The notes beneath the pieces are model-generated. The model made no database searches, had not been told where the DNA came from, and saw only the letters and a list, made by a program, of their open reading frames with translations. A stretch of 64,000 nt of DNA, taken from NCBI RefSeq assembly GCF_045291545.1, contig NZ_CP149514.1, positions 2,782,809-2,846,808 on the forward strand, written 5' to 3'. Positions 1-8,351 of this stretch are shown here, one piece after another. This stretch comes from Gallaecimonas sp045291545 (GTDB lineage Bacteria; Pseudomonadota; Gammaproteobacteria; Enterobacterales; Gallaecimonadaceae). Both the position numbers and the translations under genes were made by a program. Position 1 is the stretch's first letter; every line of letters starts with the position of its first letter.

Positions 1-1015
1 GCCGCAGCACATGGGTTTTACCGCCCGCCAACTGGTGCTCGGTGGTGTAGGAAATCAGCTTCGGCTGATAACCCATTTTCACCATCACTTCATCGCAGGC
101 GTCAATACAGGCGCCGCAGTTGATGCATTCGTATTGCAGGCCATCACGAATATCAATACCGGTGGGGCATACCTGCACACAGAGCTTGCAGTCGATGCAA
201 TCACCCAGCCCCAGGGTTTTCGGATCCTGCTTGCGTGAGCGGGGGCCACGCTGCTCACCACGGCTGGCGTCGTAACCGACGATAAAGGTGTCTTTATCAA
301 ACATGGCAGACTGGAAGCGGGCATAAGGGCACATGTGTGTACACATGATTTCGCGCATCCAGCCCGCATTACCGTAAGTACAAAAGGCAAAAAAGAGCAC
401 CCAGAAAGTCAGCCAAAAACCGGCCTGGCCGGTAAAAAAGTCCAGCACCAGGCCATGGATAGGCACGAAATAGCCAACAAAGGTCAGCGCCGTTACCAAC
501 GACACCAATAGCCAGCCACCATGCTTAGCGGCTTTGCGCCACAACTTATTGACACTCATTGGCGCACTGTCGAGTTTTTTGCGCTGGTTGGCATTGCCTT
601 CGAATTTTTCTTCAAACCAGATAAACAGGAAGGTCCACACTGTCTGCGGGCACATGTAGCCACACCAGACCCGGCCCAAAAAGGTGGTCACAAAAAATAA
701 TGCGAAGGCAGAGAACATCAGCAGGTATGCCAACAGAGTCAGATCCTGCGGCCACAGCGTGACGCCAAACAAATAAAACTTCTGATTGGCCAAATCCAGC
801 AAAATACCCTGCCGCCCTTCATACGGCACCCACGGTAATCCTAAAAAGGCCAGCATCATCAGCCAGCCCATGTTACGCCGCAGCCGTTGATAAAGGCCTT
901 TAACTGCCCGCACATAAATGCGCTTGCCCGGGTTAAAGCGTTCCGCCTTATGGCCGTCATCAGGCTTTTTCGGGTTTGCCGGGGTGATCTGTTTAACCGG
1001 GATCTGCTCGCTCAT
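1..1015 (-). CDS. ccoG: CcoG (FixG), cbb3 oxidase maturation polyferredoxin, 3' end cut by window edge
   Basis: The gene begins at ATG 1015 and runs off the left edge, so about 338 residues of a family of roughly 470 are visible. The protein has a charged N-terminus, several membrane helices (one pair flanking the motif RVWCGYMCPQTVW) and a second membrane block ending in MCTHMCPYARFQ. Two cluster-binding motifs follow, CIDCKLCVQVCP and CINCGACIDAC, typical of [4Fe-4S] ferredoxin domains. CcoG proteins are inner-membrane iron-sulfur proteins needed for assembly of cbb3-type cytochrome c oxidase. The C-terminal Ig-like part lies outside the window. The ATG is followed by a typical polar start (MSEQIPVKQ). 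No FNR-like box was recognised in the 148-bp gap upstream. Confidence 0.95.
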   Translation of the reverse strand, partial: MSEQIPVKQITPANPKKPDDGHKAERFNPGKRIYVRAVKGLYQRLRRNMGWLMMLAFLGLPWVPYEGRQGILLDLANQKFYLFGVTLWPQDLTLLAYLLMFSAFALFFVTTFLGRVWCGYMCPQTVWTFLFIWFEEKFEGNANQRKKLDSAPMSVNKLWRKAAKHGGWLLVSLVTALTFVGYFVPIHGLVLDFFTGQAGFWLTFWVLFFAFCTYGNAGWMREIMCTHMCPYARFQSAMFDKDTFIVGYDASRGEQRGPRSRKQDPKTLGLGDCIDCKLCVQVCPTGIDIRDGLQYECINCGACIDACDEVMVKMGYQPKLISYTTEHQLAGGKTHVLR

Positions 1016-1163
1016 CAGGCAACCTCACTGTGCACTGGCATCCTCAAAAACCGGTGCCACAATTGCTAAGACACCGAAAAACCACAGAACCATAACATTT
1101 TAGTTACCCGGTTATATTGGCACGGGTCAAAAAATTGTATTCACGGCGGGGAAATACCTTTGT

Positions 1164-2090
1164 ATGGATAAAGCAACAGCCAAAAACAAACCGGTGCTAT
1201 TCAGCACTGAGCAGCTGTACGCCATGCTGGCCACGCTCCCCGACCCGGCATTCGTAATGACGCGCTCAGGCCGCTATGAAGCAGTCTTCGGCGGCACCGA
1301 CTTACGCTACTACCATGATGGCAGTTCCCTGGTCGGCCGCTCCGTTTTTGATGTGGTCAGTACCCCGAAAGCCCGCTGGTTTTGTGCTCAAATAGCCAAA
1401 GCGCTGGACGGCGGCCAGCTACACATTGTTGAGTACGGTCTCGGAGGCACTGATGTTGATGGCCTGGCGGCCGGCCCGGATGGCGAAATCTGGTTTGAAG
1501 CACGTATTCAGCGGTTGCCCTTTCAAGTAGCCAAAGAAGATGCCGTGCTATGGCTAGCCAGCAATATCACCCAACGCCACCGCCTGGAACTGCAACTGCG
1601 CCACGCTTCTGATACCGATTCTTTGACCGGCCTTTATAACCGCCGGCGGCTGATCCAGGCGCTGCATGCACAGTTTGGCGAATTCCAGCGTCATGGCACT
1701 GCAACGGCTCTGTTGCTGTTTGATATTGATGATTTCAAGCAGATCAACGATAACCACGGCCACCTAAAAGGTGATCAGGCGCTGCAATTGACCGGGCAGA
1801 TATGCCGCCAGCAGCTCAGGCCCAGTGATATTTGTGCCCGCCTTGGTGGTGATGAGTTTGTGGTACTGATGCAACATACCGATATCGACAGCGCCACCGA
1901 CACCGCCGAAAGACTACGTACCCAGATCTCAGAAACGCTGCACCTGCACCTGGGTTCAGGGTCATTAAGTGGCGGCCTGACAGCCTTTAGTGGTGCAGAC
2001 CGCCACTTTGAAGACACTCTCAAGCGGGCCGACGACGCTCTGTATCAAGCCAAACGCCGTGGCCGCGACCAGTTGGTGGTAAGCCGTTAG
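1164..2090 (+). CDS. PAS-GGDEF diguanylate cyclase
   Basis: This 308-residue soluble protein is predicted to make cyclic di-GMP from two GTP. Residues about 20-140 look like a PAS sensor (LPDPAFVMTRSGRYEAVFGG, later WLASNITQRHRLE). Residues about 150-305 form the GGDEF domain, opening with DSLTGLYNRR. The active-site signature is intact (RLGGDEF, GGDEF at 228-232). An RxxD inhibitory site (RPSD, 219-222) sits exactly five residues before it, so product feedback inhibition is expected. No transmembrane helix or EAL domain is present. It is transcribed divergently from ccoG, and its stop overlaps the stop of the convergent yceI-like gene by a few bases. The signal sensed by the PAS domain cannot be told from sequence. 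Confidence 0.93.
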   Translation: MDKATAKNKPVLFSTEQLYAMLATLPDPAFVMTRSGRYEAVFGGTDLRYYHDGSSLVGRSVFDVVSTPKARWFCAQIAKALDGGQLHIVEYGLGGTDVDGLAAGPDGEIWFEARIQRLPFQVAKEDAVLWLASNITQRHRLELQLRHASDTDSLTGLYNRRRLIQALHAQFGEFQRHGTATALLLFDIDDFKQINDNHGHLKGDQALQLTGQICRQQLRPSDICARLGGDEFVVLMQHTDIDSATDTAERLRTQISETLHLHLGSGSLSGGLTAFSGADRHFEDTLKRADDALYQAKRRGRDQLVVSR

Positions 2091-2659
2091 TGCTGCACGG
2101 CCTCGGTAGACAGGCGAATGGTTACCGCATCACTGACAGCAGGCACATACTGACCCATGCCAAAGTCAGAACGCTTGATGGTGGTAATGGCATCAAAACC
2201 GACCGCTGGTTTTTTCTCCATGGGTTGCACTCCCTGCTTGTTGAGAGTCGCTTTGAGTACCACCGGTTTACTGATGCCTTTGATGGTTAGCAGCCCATGC
2301 ACTGCGAAGTGGTTGTTGCCCTTGGCAACGACTTTATTACTGACGAAGGTAGCCGTCGGATACTTGGCAACATTGAAGTAGGGTTCGGCCAGGAACTCTT
2401 TGGTCAGTGCCGGTACGTGGGTATCCACCGTTTTAACCGGGATAGAGACTTTCACCACCGCCTCAGCCGGTTTGCTGGCATCAAAATCGATGGTGCCGGT
2501 AATGTCAGAAAAATCGGCCGTAGGATGGGAAAAACCAAAGTGGCTCCAGCTCATCACCACACTGGTATGAGTCGGATCAAGCTGATAGGTAGCAGCAGAA
2601 GCACCGAGGCTGGCGGAGGCCAGCAGTAACGCAGTAGCAGAACGGGTAAACAGGCCCAT
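2087..2659 (-). CDS. YceI family periplasmic lipid-binding protein
   Basis: The 190-residue protein has a clear Sec signal peptide (hydrophobic ATALLLASASLG, cleavage expected after ASA near residue 22). The rest is a YceI-like lipocalin fold (TYQLDPTHTSVVMSWSHFGFS, then FDASKPAEAVVKVSIPV and KRSDFGMGQYVPAVSD). Family members bind isoprenoid or amide-type ligands in an elongated beta-barrel, and their physiological role is mostly unknown. The gene appears monocistronic and converges with the diguanylate cyclase gene, overlapping its stop codon. Confidence 0.92.
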   Translation of the reverse strand: MGLFTRSATALLLASASLGASAATYQLDPTHTSVVMSWSHFGFSHPTADFSDITGTIDFDASKPAEAVVKVSIPVKTVDTHVPALTKEFLAEPYFNVAKYPTATFVSNKVVAKGNNHFAVHGLLTIKGISKPVVLKATLNKQGVQPMEKKPAVGFDAITTIKRSDFGMGQYVPAVSDAVTIRLSTEAVQH

Positions 2660-2773
2660 GTTGTCTCTCCTTGGTTAATGTCCGGGCAGCTACCCGGTTG
2701 GCATCATGCTAATCCCTAAAAAATAACAAACAATGGCGAAATATCGCCAAAATAATCTTATTTTATCGAAACT

Positions 2774-3229
2774 TCAGCCGCTCACCCGGGCCAGAATACG
2801 ATCCAAATGGCCCGCAAACGCCTGGCGGTCACGCTGGTTTAGCGGTGGCGGGCCACTGCTTTCCAGACCACTGGCGCGCATGGTGTCAAAGAAATCGCGC
2901 AGATTAAGGCGCTCACCAATATTGTTTTTGGTGAACAGCTCACCGCGCGGGCTCAATGCCTGGGCACCTTTGGCAATCACCTCTGCCGCCAGCGGAATGT
3001 CGCTGGTGATCACCAAGTCGCCAGGAGCCACCCGCTGAACAATTTCCGAGTCGGCCACATCAAAACCTTTGGGCACCTGTAAGGCACGGATATTGGGCGC
3101 CGCCGGTACCCGCAATCCCTGATTAGCCACCAGCGTCAGTGCCAAGCCGGTACGCTGCGCCGCGCGAAACAAAATGTCTTTGATCACCACCGGGCAGGCA
3201 TCGGCATCCACCCATATCGCCATACTCAT
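2774..3229 (-). CDS. YaiI/YqxD family protein (UPF0178, DUF188)
   Basis: The 151-residue protein starts with the family hallmark IWVDADACPVVIKD. It continues with VPKGFDVADSEIV and GDLVITSDIPLAAEVI, which resemble the acidic active-site pattern of PIN/NYN-like nucleases. The family is widespread and its biochemical function has not been settled, so the nuclease idea is inference. The start codon overlaps the stop of the upstream 2H phosphoesterase gene (ATGA), so the two are probably translationally coupled. Confidence 0.9.
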   Translation of the reverse strand: MSMAIWVDADACPVVIKDILFRAAQRTGLALTLVANQGLRVPAAPNIRALQVPKGFDVADSEIVQRVAPGDLVITSDIPLAAEVIAKGAQALSPRGELFTKNNIGERLNLRDFFDTMRASGLESSGPPPLNQRDRQAFAGHLDRILARVSG

Positions 3230-3927
3230 GGTTGTGTGCCTTGCTGTTTGGTCGAAAAGTAATATGTCGCCAGCACTTTCTTTTGCTGACCAAACTGGTC
3301 GGCAATGCCAATACCCATACCGATGATGCGCCCCTGGGCCATCGGTGGCTTAGCTGCCAGAGCTTGTTGCACCTGCTTTAACGCCGGGTTTTGCTCGGCC
3401 GCCAGCAACGTTAGATGCGGCTCAAAATTCTGGAACACATTGGGGCTGCCATAGCGCTCAAAGGCGGCCCGTTTATTGGGGTAAGCCTTCACCCAGCCCG
3501 GCAGGGTTGGCTGCGGGTTACGCAGTGGCGATACTGCCATGGTTACTTCATCCGCCAGCCGTTGCAGCTGTGGCGAACGCTCAACATCAATGAACGCCCA
3601 GTTGCCCGCACTGACAGTAAAACCATTGGCCCGCACCGAAAAAGACTGCTGGCGCGCCGCAATCGCCGCCACGGCCTGTTTGATGGCCGCTTCACTGCTC
3701 TCGGGGAATGATGTCAGATACAAGGTCACATGCACTGGCAGGCCTTTGGCATAGAAGCTTTGCATGCCGTGGTGCTTAAGGTTGTCACTGGTCTTGGCCA
3801 CCAATGCCACAATGGGTTTGGAGGGAATGGCAAACACATCCAGGCCAATATTCGCTGCTGCCACCGGCCCGGCCGCCGCCAACAGCATAAGGCCCAGACA
3901 TAGCCGGCGATAAAAAGACAGTGTCAT
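3226..3927 (-). CDS. Secreted 2H phosphoesterase-like protein
   Basis: I place the start at ATG 3927, which has a GGAG ribosome site and opens a signal peptide (RRLCLGLMLLAAAGPVAAA). A longer upstream extension would bury that signal. The 233-residue product carries two H-x-T motifs about 105 residues apart, HVTLYL (H66) and HLTLL (H171). These define the 2H phosphoesterase superfamily (2'-5' RNA ligase / cyclic phosphodiesterase fold). Periplasmic localisation is predicted. The substrate is unknown. The gene overlaps yaiI by four bases. Its upstream region is the host flank of the Tn7-like insertion. Confidence 0.85.
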   Translation of the reverse strand: MTLSFYRRLCLGLMLLAAAGPVAAANIGLDVFAIPSKPIVALVAKTSDNLKHHGMQSFYAKGLPVHVTLYLTSFPESSEAAIKQAVAAIAARQQSFSVRANGFTVSAGNWAFIDVERSPQLQRLADEVTMAVSPLRNPQPTLPGWVKAYPNKRAAFERYGSPNVFQNFEPHLTLLAAEQNPALKQVQQALAAKPPMAQGRIIGMGIGIADQFGQQKKVLATYYFSTKQQGTQP

Positions 3928-4084
3928 GGTTTGTTCTCCGTTCAGCGTTTCGCGCCTGATGGCACATACTCTACCATTAGCCAGAAGCTGCGTTGCGGGG
4001 AGATTTGGCGTCACGCAGGCAGCGATATAGCCCTTAAAAACCAATGCCCGGTGTCAAACAGTTCAACACACGGGCATTGTGAGA

Positions 4085-4232
4085 TGTGGGATGAAAATAA
4101 AGTGTCATCCTAACTAACGGCAAAAGCCGCCTGGATTGGCGGCTTTTTGTTCAAAGTGGAGGCTAAAGTATCATCCTAAACCAGCGGCCAGGCGCCCCGT
4201 CAGTCGGATTCGTGAAAATAAAGTTTCATCCT
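4085..4232. repeat. Tn7-like left end with three spaced TnsB-type sites
   Basis: Three copies of a roughly 21-bp motif of the form (GATGAA)AATAAAGT-N-TCATCC lie at about 4089-4110, 4156-4176 and 4212-4232. The middle copy is the most diverged. In Tn7 the left end has three separated TnsB sites and the right end has overlapping ones. The same asymmetry is seen here. Confidence 0.85.
4122..4147. terminator. Hairpin terminator inside the transposon left end
   Basis: There is a perfect 10-bp stem AAAAGCCGCC (4122-4131) and GGCGGCTTTT (4138-4147) with a 6-base loop. T runs lie on both sides, so it can act in either direction. It sits between the first and second TnsB-type sites, where it could block read-through between host and cargo. 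Confidence 0.7.
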
Positions 4233-4386
4233 ACCGTTGCGCCTCTGCCAGAAAGGGACAAGCTGGCCCTCGGATCACTGCTGGGCAGAGTAGTTCGCCG
4301 GATTTGGGAAACCACGCCGTTTACCGCTCATAAGAACCTTCCAGTCATTTATCTAACTGGGATGTGTCCAACAAATCGGTGGAGAT
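4233..4386. other. Gene-less spacer between left-end sites and the vsr remnant
   Basis: This spacer changes from GC-rich (4233-4330) to AT-rich (4340-4386). I see no convincing coding sequence. A short plus-strand reading frame through it has no homology I recognise. The missing 3' part of vsr would be expected here but is absent. Confidence 0.5.
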
Positions 4387-4662
4387 TCACATGTTCCAAT
4401 GTATATATATTATGTGCAATGTTTTAGGAACGCTACCCCTGTTGCATCCTTGATGATGATGCCAAAAGCACCCATGCACAAAAATACAAAGATTGTACTT
4501 TTTCATCACTATATCAGGCCTTCCAGGAAGTTCACTACAATACAACCGATAACGAAAGCCTAGACGATGAAGGACTCTACGCACCTTGATTTCTGCGGAA
4601 GAATTTTTGGAGCTTATATGTGACATGATTTCATGTCTTTTTTCACGAGAAAAGATATCCAT
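4387..4662 (-). pseudogene. vsr: Vsr-type mismatch endonuclease, C-terminally truncated
   Basis: From ATG 4662 the product is 91 residues, while Vsr proteins are usually 135-155. The N-terminal half is well conserved: SREKRHEIMSHISSKNSSAE, then LPGRPDIVM with the metal-binding aspartate (D50), then IFVHGCFWHHHQGC with the catalytic histidine region (H63, H68), and RGSVPKT. Right after PKT the frame gives ten unrelated residues and a stop. The W-xxK-xxxN-xxRD segment and the C-terminal helices are missing. Vsr enzymes nick T:G mismatches left by deaminated 5-methylcytosine, so pairing with the m5C methyltransferase upstream makes sense. The loss probably arose by deletion next to the transposon left end. 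It may be inactive. Confidence 0.8.
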
Positions 4663-4734
4663 AGGACGTACCAAACTATACTCACCTGAGTATAGTTCAA
4701 TCACCTACTTCTAAAAAATATGAACAATAGAAAA

Positions 4735-5715
4735 TCACATAGATAGCTTTTGAAAATTTGGTATGTAGCGATAATATTTCATATAACTCTCTATCTCTTT
4801 TCTAGCTCTGATTCCATTATTGTTAAGCTTGAAAGGAAGTTGGTCAACATCAACCATACCATCTTTTATAGGCAGCATTTTATTTATTTCGAACTTTTCT
4901 CTGAGAGTTAAATCAGGGACATTAATCTCGTGGACATCATTCCATGAACTGCAAATATGTGATGTAACATCAAGGTGTGAATCTTTGATTAAATTAGAAA
5001 TCCCTTCCCCATCATTTTTTTTCAGTACTATACCTGTTACTGAAAGCATCTGACATCTATTATCAATATACCGAAAAATTGTAATGGGGAAAAAGCTGAG
5101 TTCTTCAGTCAAATCAAGCGTGCTTTGCACTGCAGTATGAATCATCTCACTAAGTGTCAATGCAAATCGATCCATTGTTGTGACATCGTTGATTAATACA
5201 TTTTCATTGAAAAATTTCCCCGACGCACGTTTTCTAAAAACTTCAAGACGATCTAATTCCTTATCGGAAAAATCGACAAGAGAATCAGGGTTGGCATTTA
5301 TAGTGATCTTACAGATGTCAAACTCATCTAGCTTGTTCAGAAGATCACTAAACTCTATGAGCTGTGTATTCCATTGCGTATTTGTATAGTCAAGCCAAAC
5401 GATGGTACTACCTTGTCTCTCAAAGTTATTAATGTATTCACCTATAGAAGTGTTTAAACATTTTATGCAATTATAAACTCTATTAAATTCTTGTCGTGAA
5501 TATACAGCCTTATCTCTCTCTACAGACTCTAAATTGGTAATGCCAAGACTGTGATGAAGGATGTGATGGTCTTCCAGCATAGGACCACCCAGGCTGACGT
5601 ACTTATATGTCTGAACTTTATTTCTCAAGCTCAGCCTGTTCAATATTTCAAAAAAAATCTGTCTATCTATGGCCTTGTTTGTCCTAAGATGGTAGGGGAT
5701 ATTTGTAGCACTCAT
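4735..5715 (-). CDS. Unknown 326-aa cargo protein with methyltransferase-like motifs
   Basis: I do not recognise a characterised family. Three stretches recall a Rossmann methyltransferase: YKYVSLGGPMLEDHH (37-51), hydrophobic then glycine-rich like motif I; LESVERD (62-68), an acidic end of strand 2; and STIVWLDYTN (102-111), like motif IV with D108. No membrane helix or signal is present. The gene overlaps the upstream GHKL ATPase gene by four bases (ATGA), so the two proteins are probably made together and may interact. In a restriction-modification setting it could be a modifier, a specificity factor or the effector. The methyltransferase reading is inference only. The gene is AT-rich like its cargo neighbours. 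Confidence 0.6.
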   Translation of the reverse strand: MSATNIPYHLRTNKAIDRQIFFEILNRLSLRNKVQTYKYVSLGGPMLEDHHILHHSLGITNLESVERDKAVYSRQEFNRVYNCIKCLNTSIGEYINNFERQGSTIVWLDYTNTQWNTQLIEFSDLLNKLDEFDICKITINANPDSLVDFSDKELDRLEVFRKRASGKFFNENVLINDVTTMDRFALTLSEMIHTAVQSTLDLTEELSFFPITIFRYIDNRCQMLSVTGIVLKKNDGEGISNLIKDSHLDVTSHICSSWNDVHEINVPDLTLREKFEINKMLPIKDGMVDVDQLPFKLNNNGIRARKEIESYMKYYRYIPNFQKLSM

Positions 5716-7118
5716 TTGGCTCCCTCCTTGAAAACAAATTCAAAGCACTCTTCACCTACTTGGTTTGGTGTACAGCCTTCGTCTAAGCCAAGATAGCAAG
5801 CTACAAACTCAATTTTATCTTCATCCTTCCGAAATGTAATCTTTTTTGTCTTTAATTCAGGATTAGAGGGTACTGGAAGCTTGGGTTTATATTTTAACTC
5901 ATTGCTCCTATTTTTAACTTTTGTCCAGGACGAAGCAACTTCACTTTCAAATTTATCGATAACTTCTAGTGGGGTGGCATGCTCACTTTTATTCAATCTC
6001 GCATTGCTTTCTTTTATTAGCTCTTCACCTTTCCACTTATTAGTGTAATCAATAAATATTTTTGTTCCTTCAATTATATGCTTCCTAACCTTTAGGAATA
6101 GTGGAGACGTGACATCAATCCCCCTTTTGGTCGTTGTTATAGGAAGGCTTTCAGGATTAGTAGACTTAAAGTACACTATTCCACTAATGGCAATATACTG
6201 AGTGTGATATCTAGAAAAATCAACGCCCCAACCTGTTAATTCAGACTTATCACGATAGACAACTATTCTATCATTGCAAACTATAGTCCAACCCGCGTTC
6301 TCTGTTCTATTCTTAGGTGCTTTTTTTTCTTCTTCCTCTTCTTTTTCAGTAACAAGAGGTGCATTCAGTCCAACAACTAGGCTCACGTCAACGTCATCAA
6401 TTCTTGCTTTGTACATATACGGTTGTATTGCGCTTCCACTTTCATGGTCTATCTCGTATCTGATCTTTATTGGATTGGGGTTTATTTTTTCCCCATTTAT
6501 TTCTACAGAAAACCCCTTAGAAATAATATAGCTATATGCATAAATGACTTTATTAATAACAGAGGTGACAAAGCTTTTATTCCCGAATTTATTAGATACA
6601 GCTGGTATTATTTTTGTAATCTCAATGGTTGTCCCCGTCCGGCTGTCTAAACTTAGTGTCCTCTGTAGGTCAACTTCCCAGTTTAGATCACTCTTTAGCC
6701 ACTCTTCATCAATCACTACTTGAAAGGAGTCATCGTCGCTGTGCTTGGTATTTACAACACAGTGCTTACCTATCTTAAAGATAGACCTCTTCATACCAAT
6801 GCCATAAACGCCGACGGTAGCTAAATTTTCCTTTGGAGCATTAGAAGGTCTTCCCATTCTAAATGCATAATCAACACTACTTGTTGGTATCCCCCCGCAG
6901 TTGTCAGAAATGATAAATTGATTTTTATCGAAATTTATTTTTACCCAATAGCCTTTATAATCGACTTCATCTGGATTCTTATTTTGCTTTCTAGCTACTC
7001 CATCAAGACAATTATCTAGCAAATCCAATATTGCATCTTCTAGATCAATATCTCTCGTAAGCATTTCCACAAAGAATCGTTTAGTGGGTGTAAAATCCGC
7101 TTTGGTTGGCAATGTCAT
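5712..7118 (-). CDS. GHKL (MORC/MutL/Hsp90-type) ATPase of the cargo defence module
   Basis: The 468-residue protein opens with a GHKL ATP-binding fold. The N-box is AILDLLDNCLDG (29-40) with the Mg-binding N36. The G1 box is SDNCGGIP (71-78), and the G2 lid is VGVYGIGMKRS (102-112). The residue normally glutamate in the N-box catalytic ExxxN is aspartate here (D32). Middle parts (TTKRGIDVTSPLF, FIDYTNKWKGEE) fit a transducer-like domain, and the C-terminus is unassigned. MORC-type ATPases encoded beside m5C methyltransferases and Vsr nucleases were described by Iyer, Abhiman and Aravind as restriction-modification partners. The exact job of the ATPase is unproven. The gene lies between the methyltransferase and the 326-aa protein in one operon. 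Confidence 0.88.
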   Translation of the reverse strand: MTLPTKADFTPTKRFFVEMLTRDIDLEDAILDLLDNCLDGVARKQNKNPDEVDYKGYWVKINFDKNQFIISDNCGGIPTSSVDYAFRMGRPSNAPKENLATVGVYGIGMKRSIFKIGKHCVVNTKHSDDDSFQVVIDEEWLKSDLNWEVDLQRTLSLDSRTGTTIEITKIIPAVSNKFGNKSFVTSVINKVIYAYSYIISKGFSVEINGEKINPNPIKIRYEIDHESGSAIQPYMYKARIDDVDVSLVVGLNAPLVTEKEEEEEKKAPKNRTENAGWTIVCNDRIVVYRDKSELTGWGVDFSRYHTQYIAISGIVYFKSTNPESLPITTTKRGIDVTSPLFLKVRKHIIEGTKIFIDYTNKWKGEELIKESNARLNKSEHATPLEVIDKFESEVASSWTKVKNRSNELKYKPKLPVPSNPELKTKKITFRKDEDKIEFVACYLGLDEGCTPNQVGEECFEFVFKEGAK

Positions 7119-7181
7119 AATGTAATAACTCCATCTTGTACATCAAAAAGTCCTTGGTTCTACATCTCAACCATTAAAAAT

Positions 7182-8318
7182 CTAGCTCGCTAAAAGCATA
7201 TCTTCACTAGCAATCACTCTCATAACTTTAGCAAAAATTCCCTCTGCAACAATGGGGCTCACGCTATTCCCAATCTGCCTAAAGCTATGCCATTTCGTGC
7301 TGTGGAAAACAAACCAATCAGGGAAACCCTGAAGTCTAGCTGCCTCCCGAGGAGTAATCACCCTCGGCTCGATATGATGAATAGGCCTTACAGCTTGATA
7401 ACTTCCTTTATCTTTTCCTGTTCCTGCCCTCAACGTAGGACAATATCCATTAGGATTCAGCCTGATAGATTTAGAGATCCGGTCAGCCTTTCCATGTTCG
7501 AGCGCGCCGTACCTTTCGGATACTACTCCACTATGTTTAGTGCCTTGGCAAGAAGAAACCAGACCATCCCTATGGTACCTTTCTAAGGCGTTTGAATTGC
7601 CCACCCCTTGTGGAATGACTCCACTAACCCTATCAAAAAAGTGGCCTTCTTCTGTAGGAAGCTTATAAGGCCTCCATCCGTCTTCCTCTGTCTGCCAATC
7701 GGGGTTGATTTCTACAGGGAGACCATAAAGAGCTTTGGAAACCACAGGAGAAATTCTATACTCCGGTTGTATATCTTCCTTACTTATACTTCTATTTAAT
7801 ATCTTTTTCTTGTAGCCGAAAAAGAAGATTCGCGTTCTTGTTGTTGGTGCACCGCAATCGGAAGCCTTTACCTCAATAGGAGGCAGAATCACGTACTCTT
7901 TTGATACTTGAGAGAATGCCTTATCTCTTATTGATTCGTACTTCTCAGACATTATCCCCGGTACGTTTTCAGCAACAAAAAAGACAGGAGATGTTTCTCT
8001 CACCAATCTGAAGAAGTGATGGAAAAGGTTGTTCCTAGGATCATTCACTTCACCCTTCCCAATGGTGCTGAATCCTTGGCAGGGAGGTCCACCAACCAGC
8101 CCCGACAACTCCCCAGGCCCCACGCCAGCAAGACTCAGCAGTTCTTCACCCGACAGTGTGGATACGTCCCTATTCAAGTGGACGGTGAGAGGGAAATTTT
8201 TTATATGCGTCTCAATCGCGAAAGGATCAAGTTCGACCGCCGCGGCAACCTCGAAGCCAGCCCTTGATGCACCAAGACTGATCCCGCCCGCCCCAGCAAA
8301 TAAATCTATTATTTTCAT
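7182..8318 (-). CDS. C5-cytosine DNA methyltransferase
   Basis: The 378-residue enzyme transfers a methyl group from SAM to C5 of cytosine. All main motifs are present. Motif I is DLFAGAGGISLG. Motif IV is GGPPCQGFS with catalytic C80. Motif VI is AENVPGI with E117, motif VIII is TRTRIFFFG, and motifs IX-X are RVITPREAARLQGFPDWF and QIGNSVSPIVA. The target-recognition region lies between about residues 190 and 310. No recognisable restriction endonuclease lies beside it. The GHKL ATPase, the 326-aa protein and the Vsr remnant follow in the same direction. Only 33 bp separate it from tnsE, exactly where base composition drops from GC-rich to AT-rich, so this marks the start of the acquired cargo. 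Confidence 0.95.
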   Translation of the reverse strand: MKIIDLFAGAGGISLGASRAGFEVAAAVELDPFAIETHIKNFPLTVHLNRDVSTLSGEELLSLAGVGPGELSGLVGGPPCQGFSTIGKGEVNDPRNNLFHHFFRLVRETSPVFFVAENVPGIMSEKYESIRDKAFSQVSKEYVILPPIEVKASDCGAPTTRTRIFFFGYKKKILNRSISKEDIQPEYRISPVVSKALYGLPVEINPDWQTEEDGWRPYKLPTEEGHFFDRVSGVIPQGVGNSNALERYHRDGLVSSCQGTKHSGVVSERYGALEHGKADRISKSIRLNPNGYCPTLRAGTGKDKGSYQAVRPIHHIEPRVITPREAARLQGFPDWFVFHSTKWHSFRQIGNSVSPIVAEGIFAKVMRVIASEDMLLAS

Positions 8319-8351
8319 AGCGTTAACGTTTTATTTTCCATGTGGGCCATC

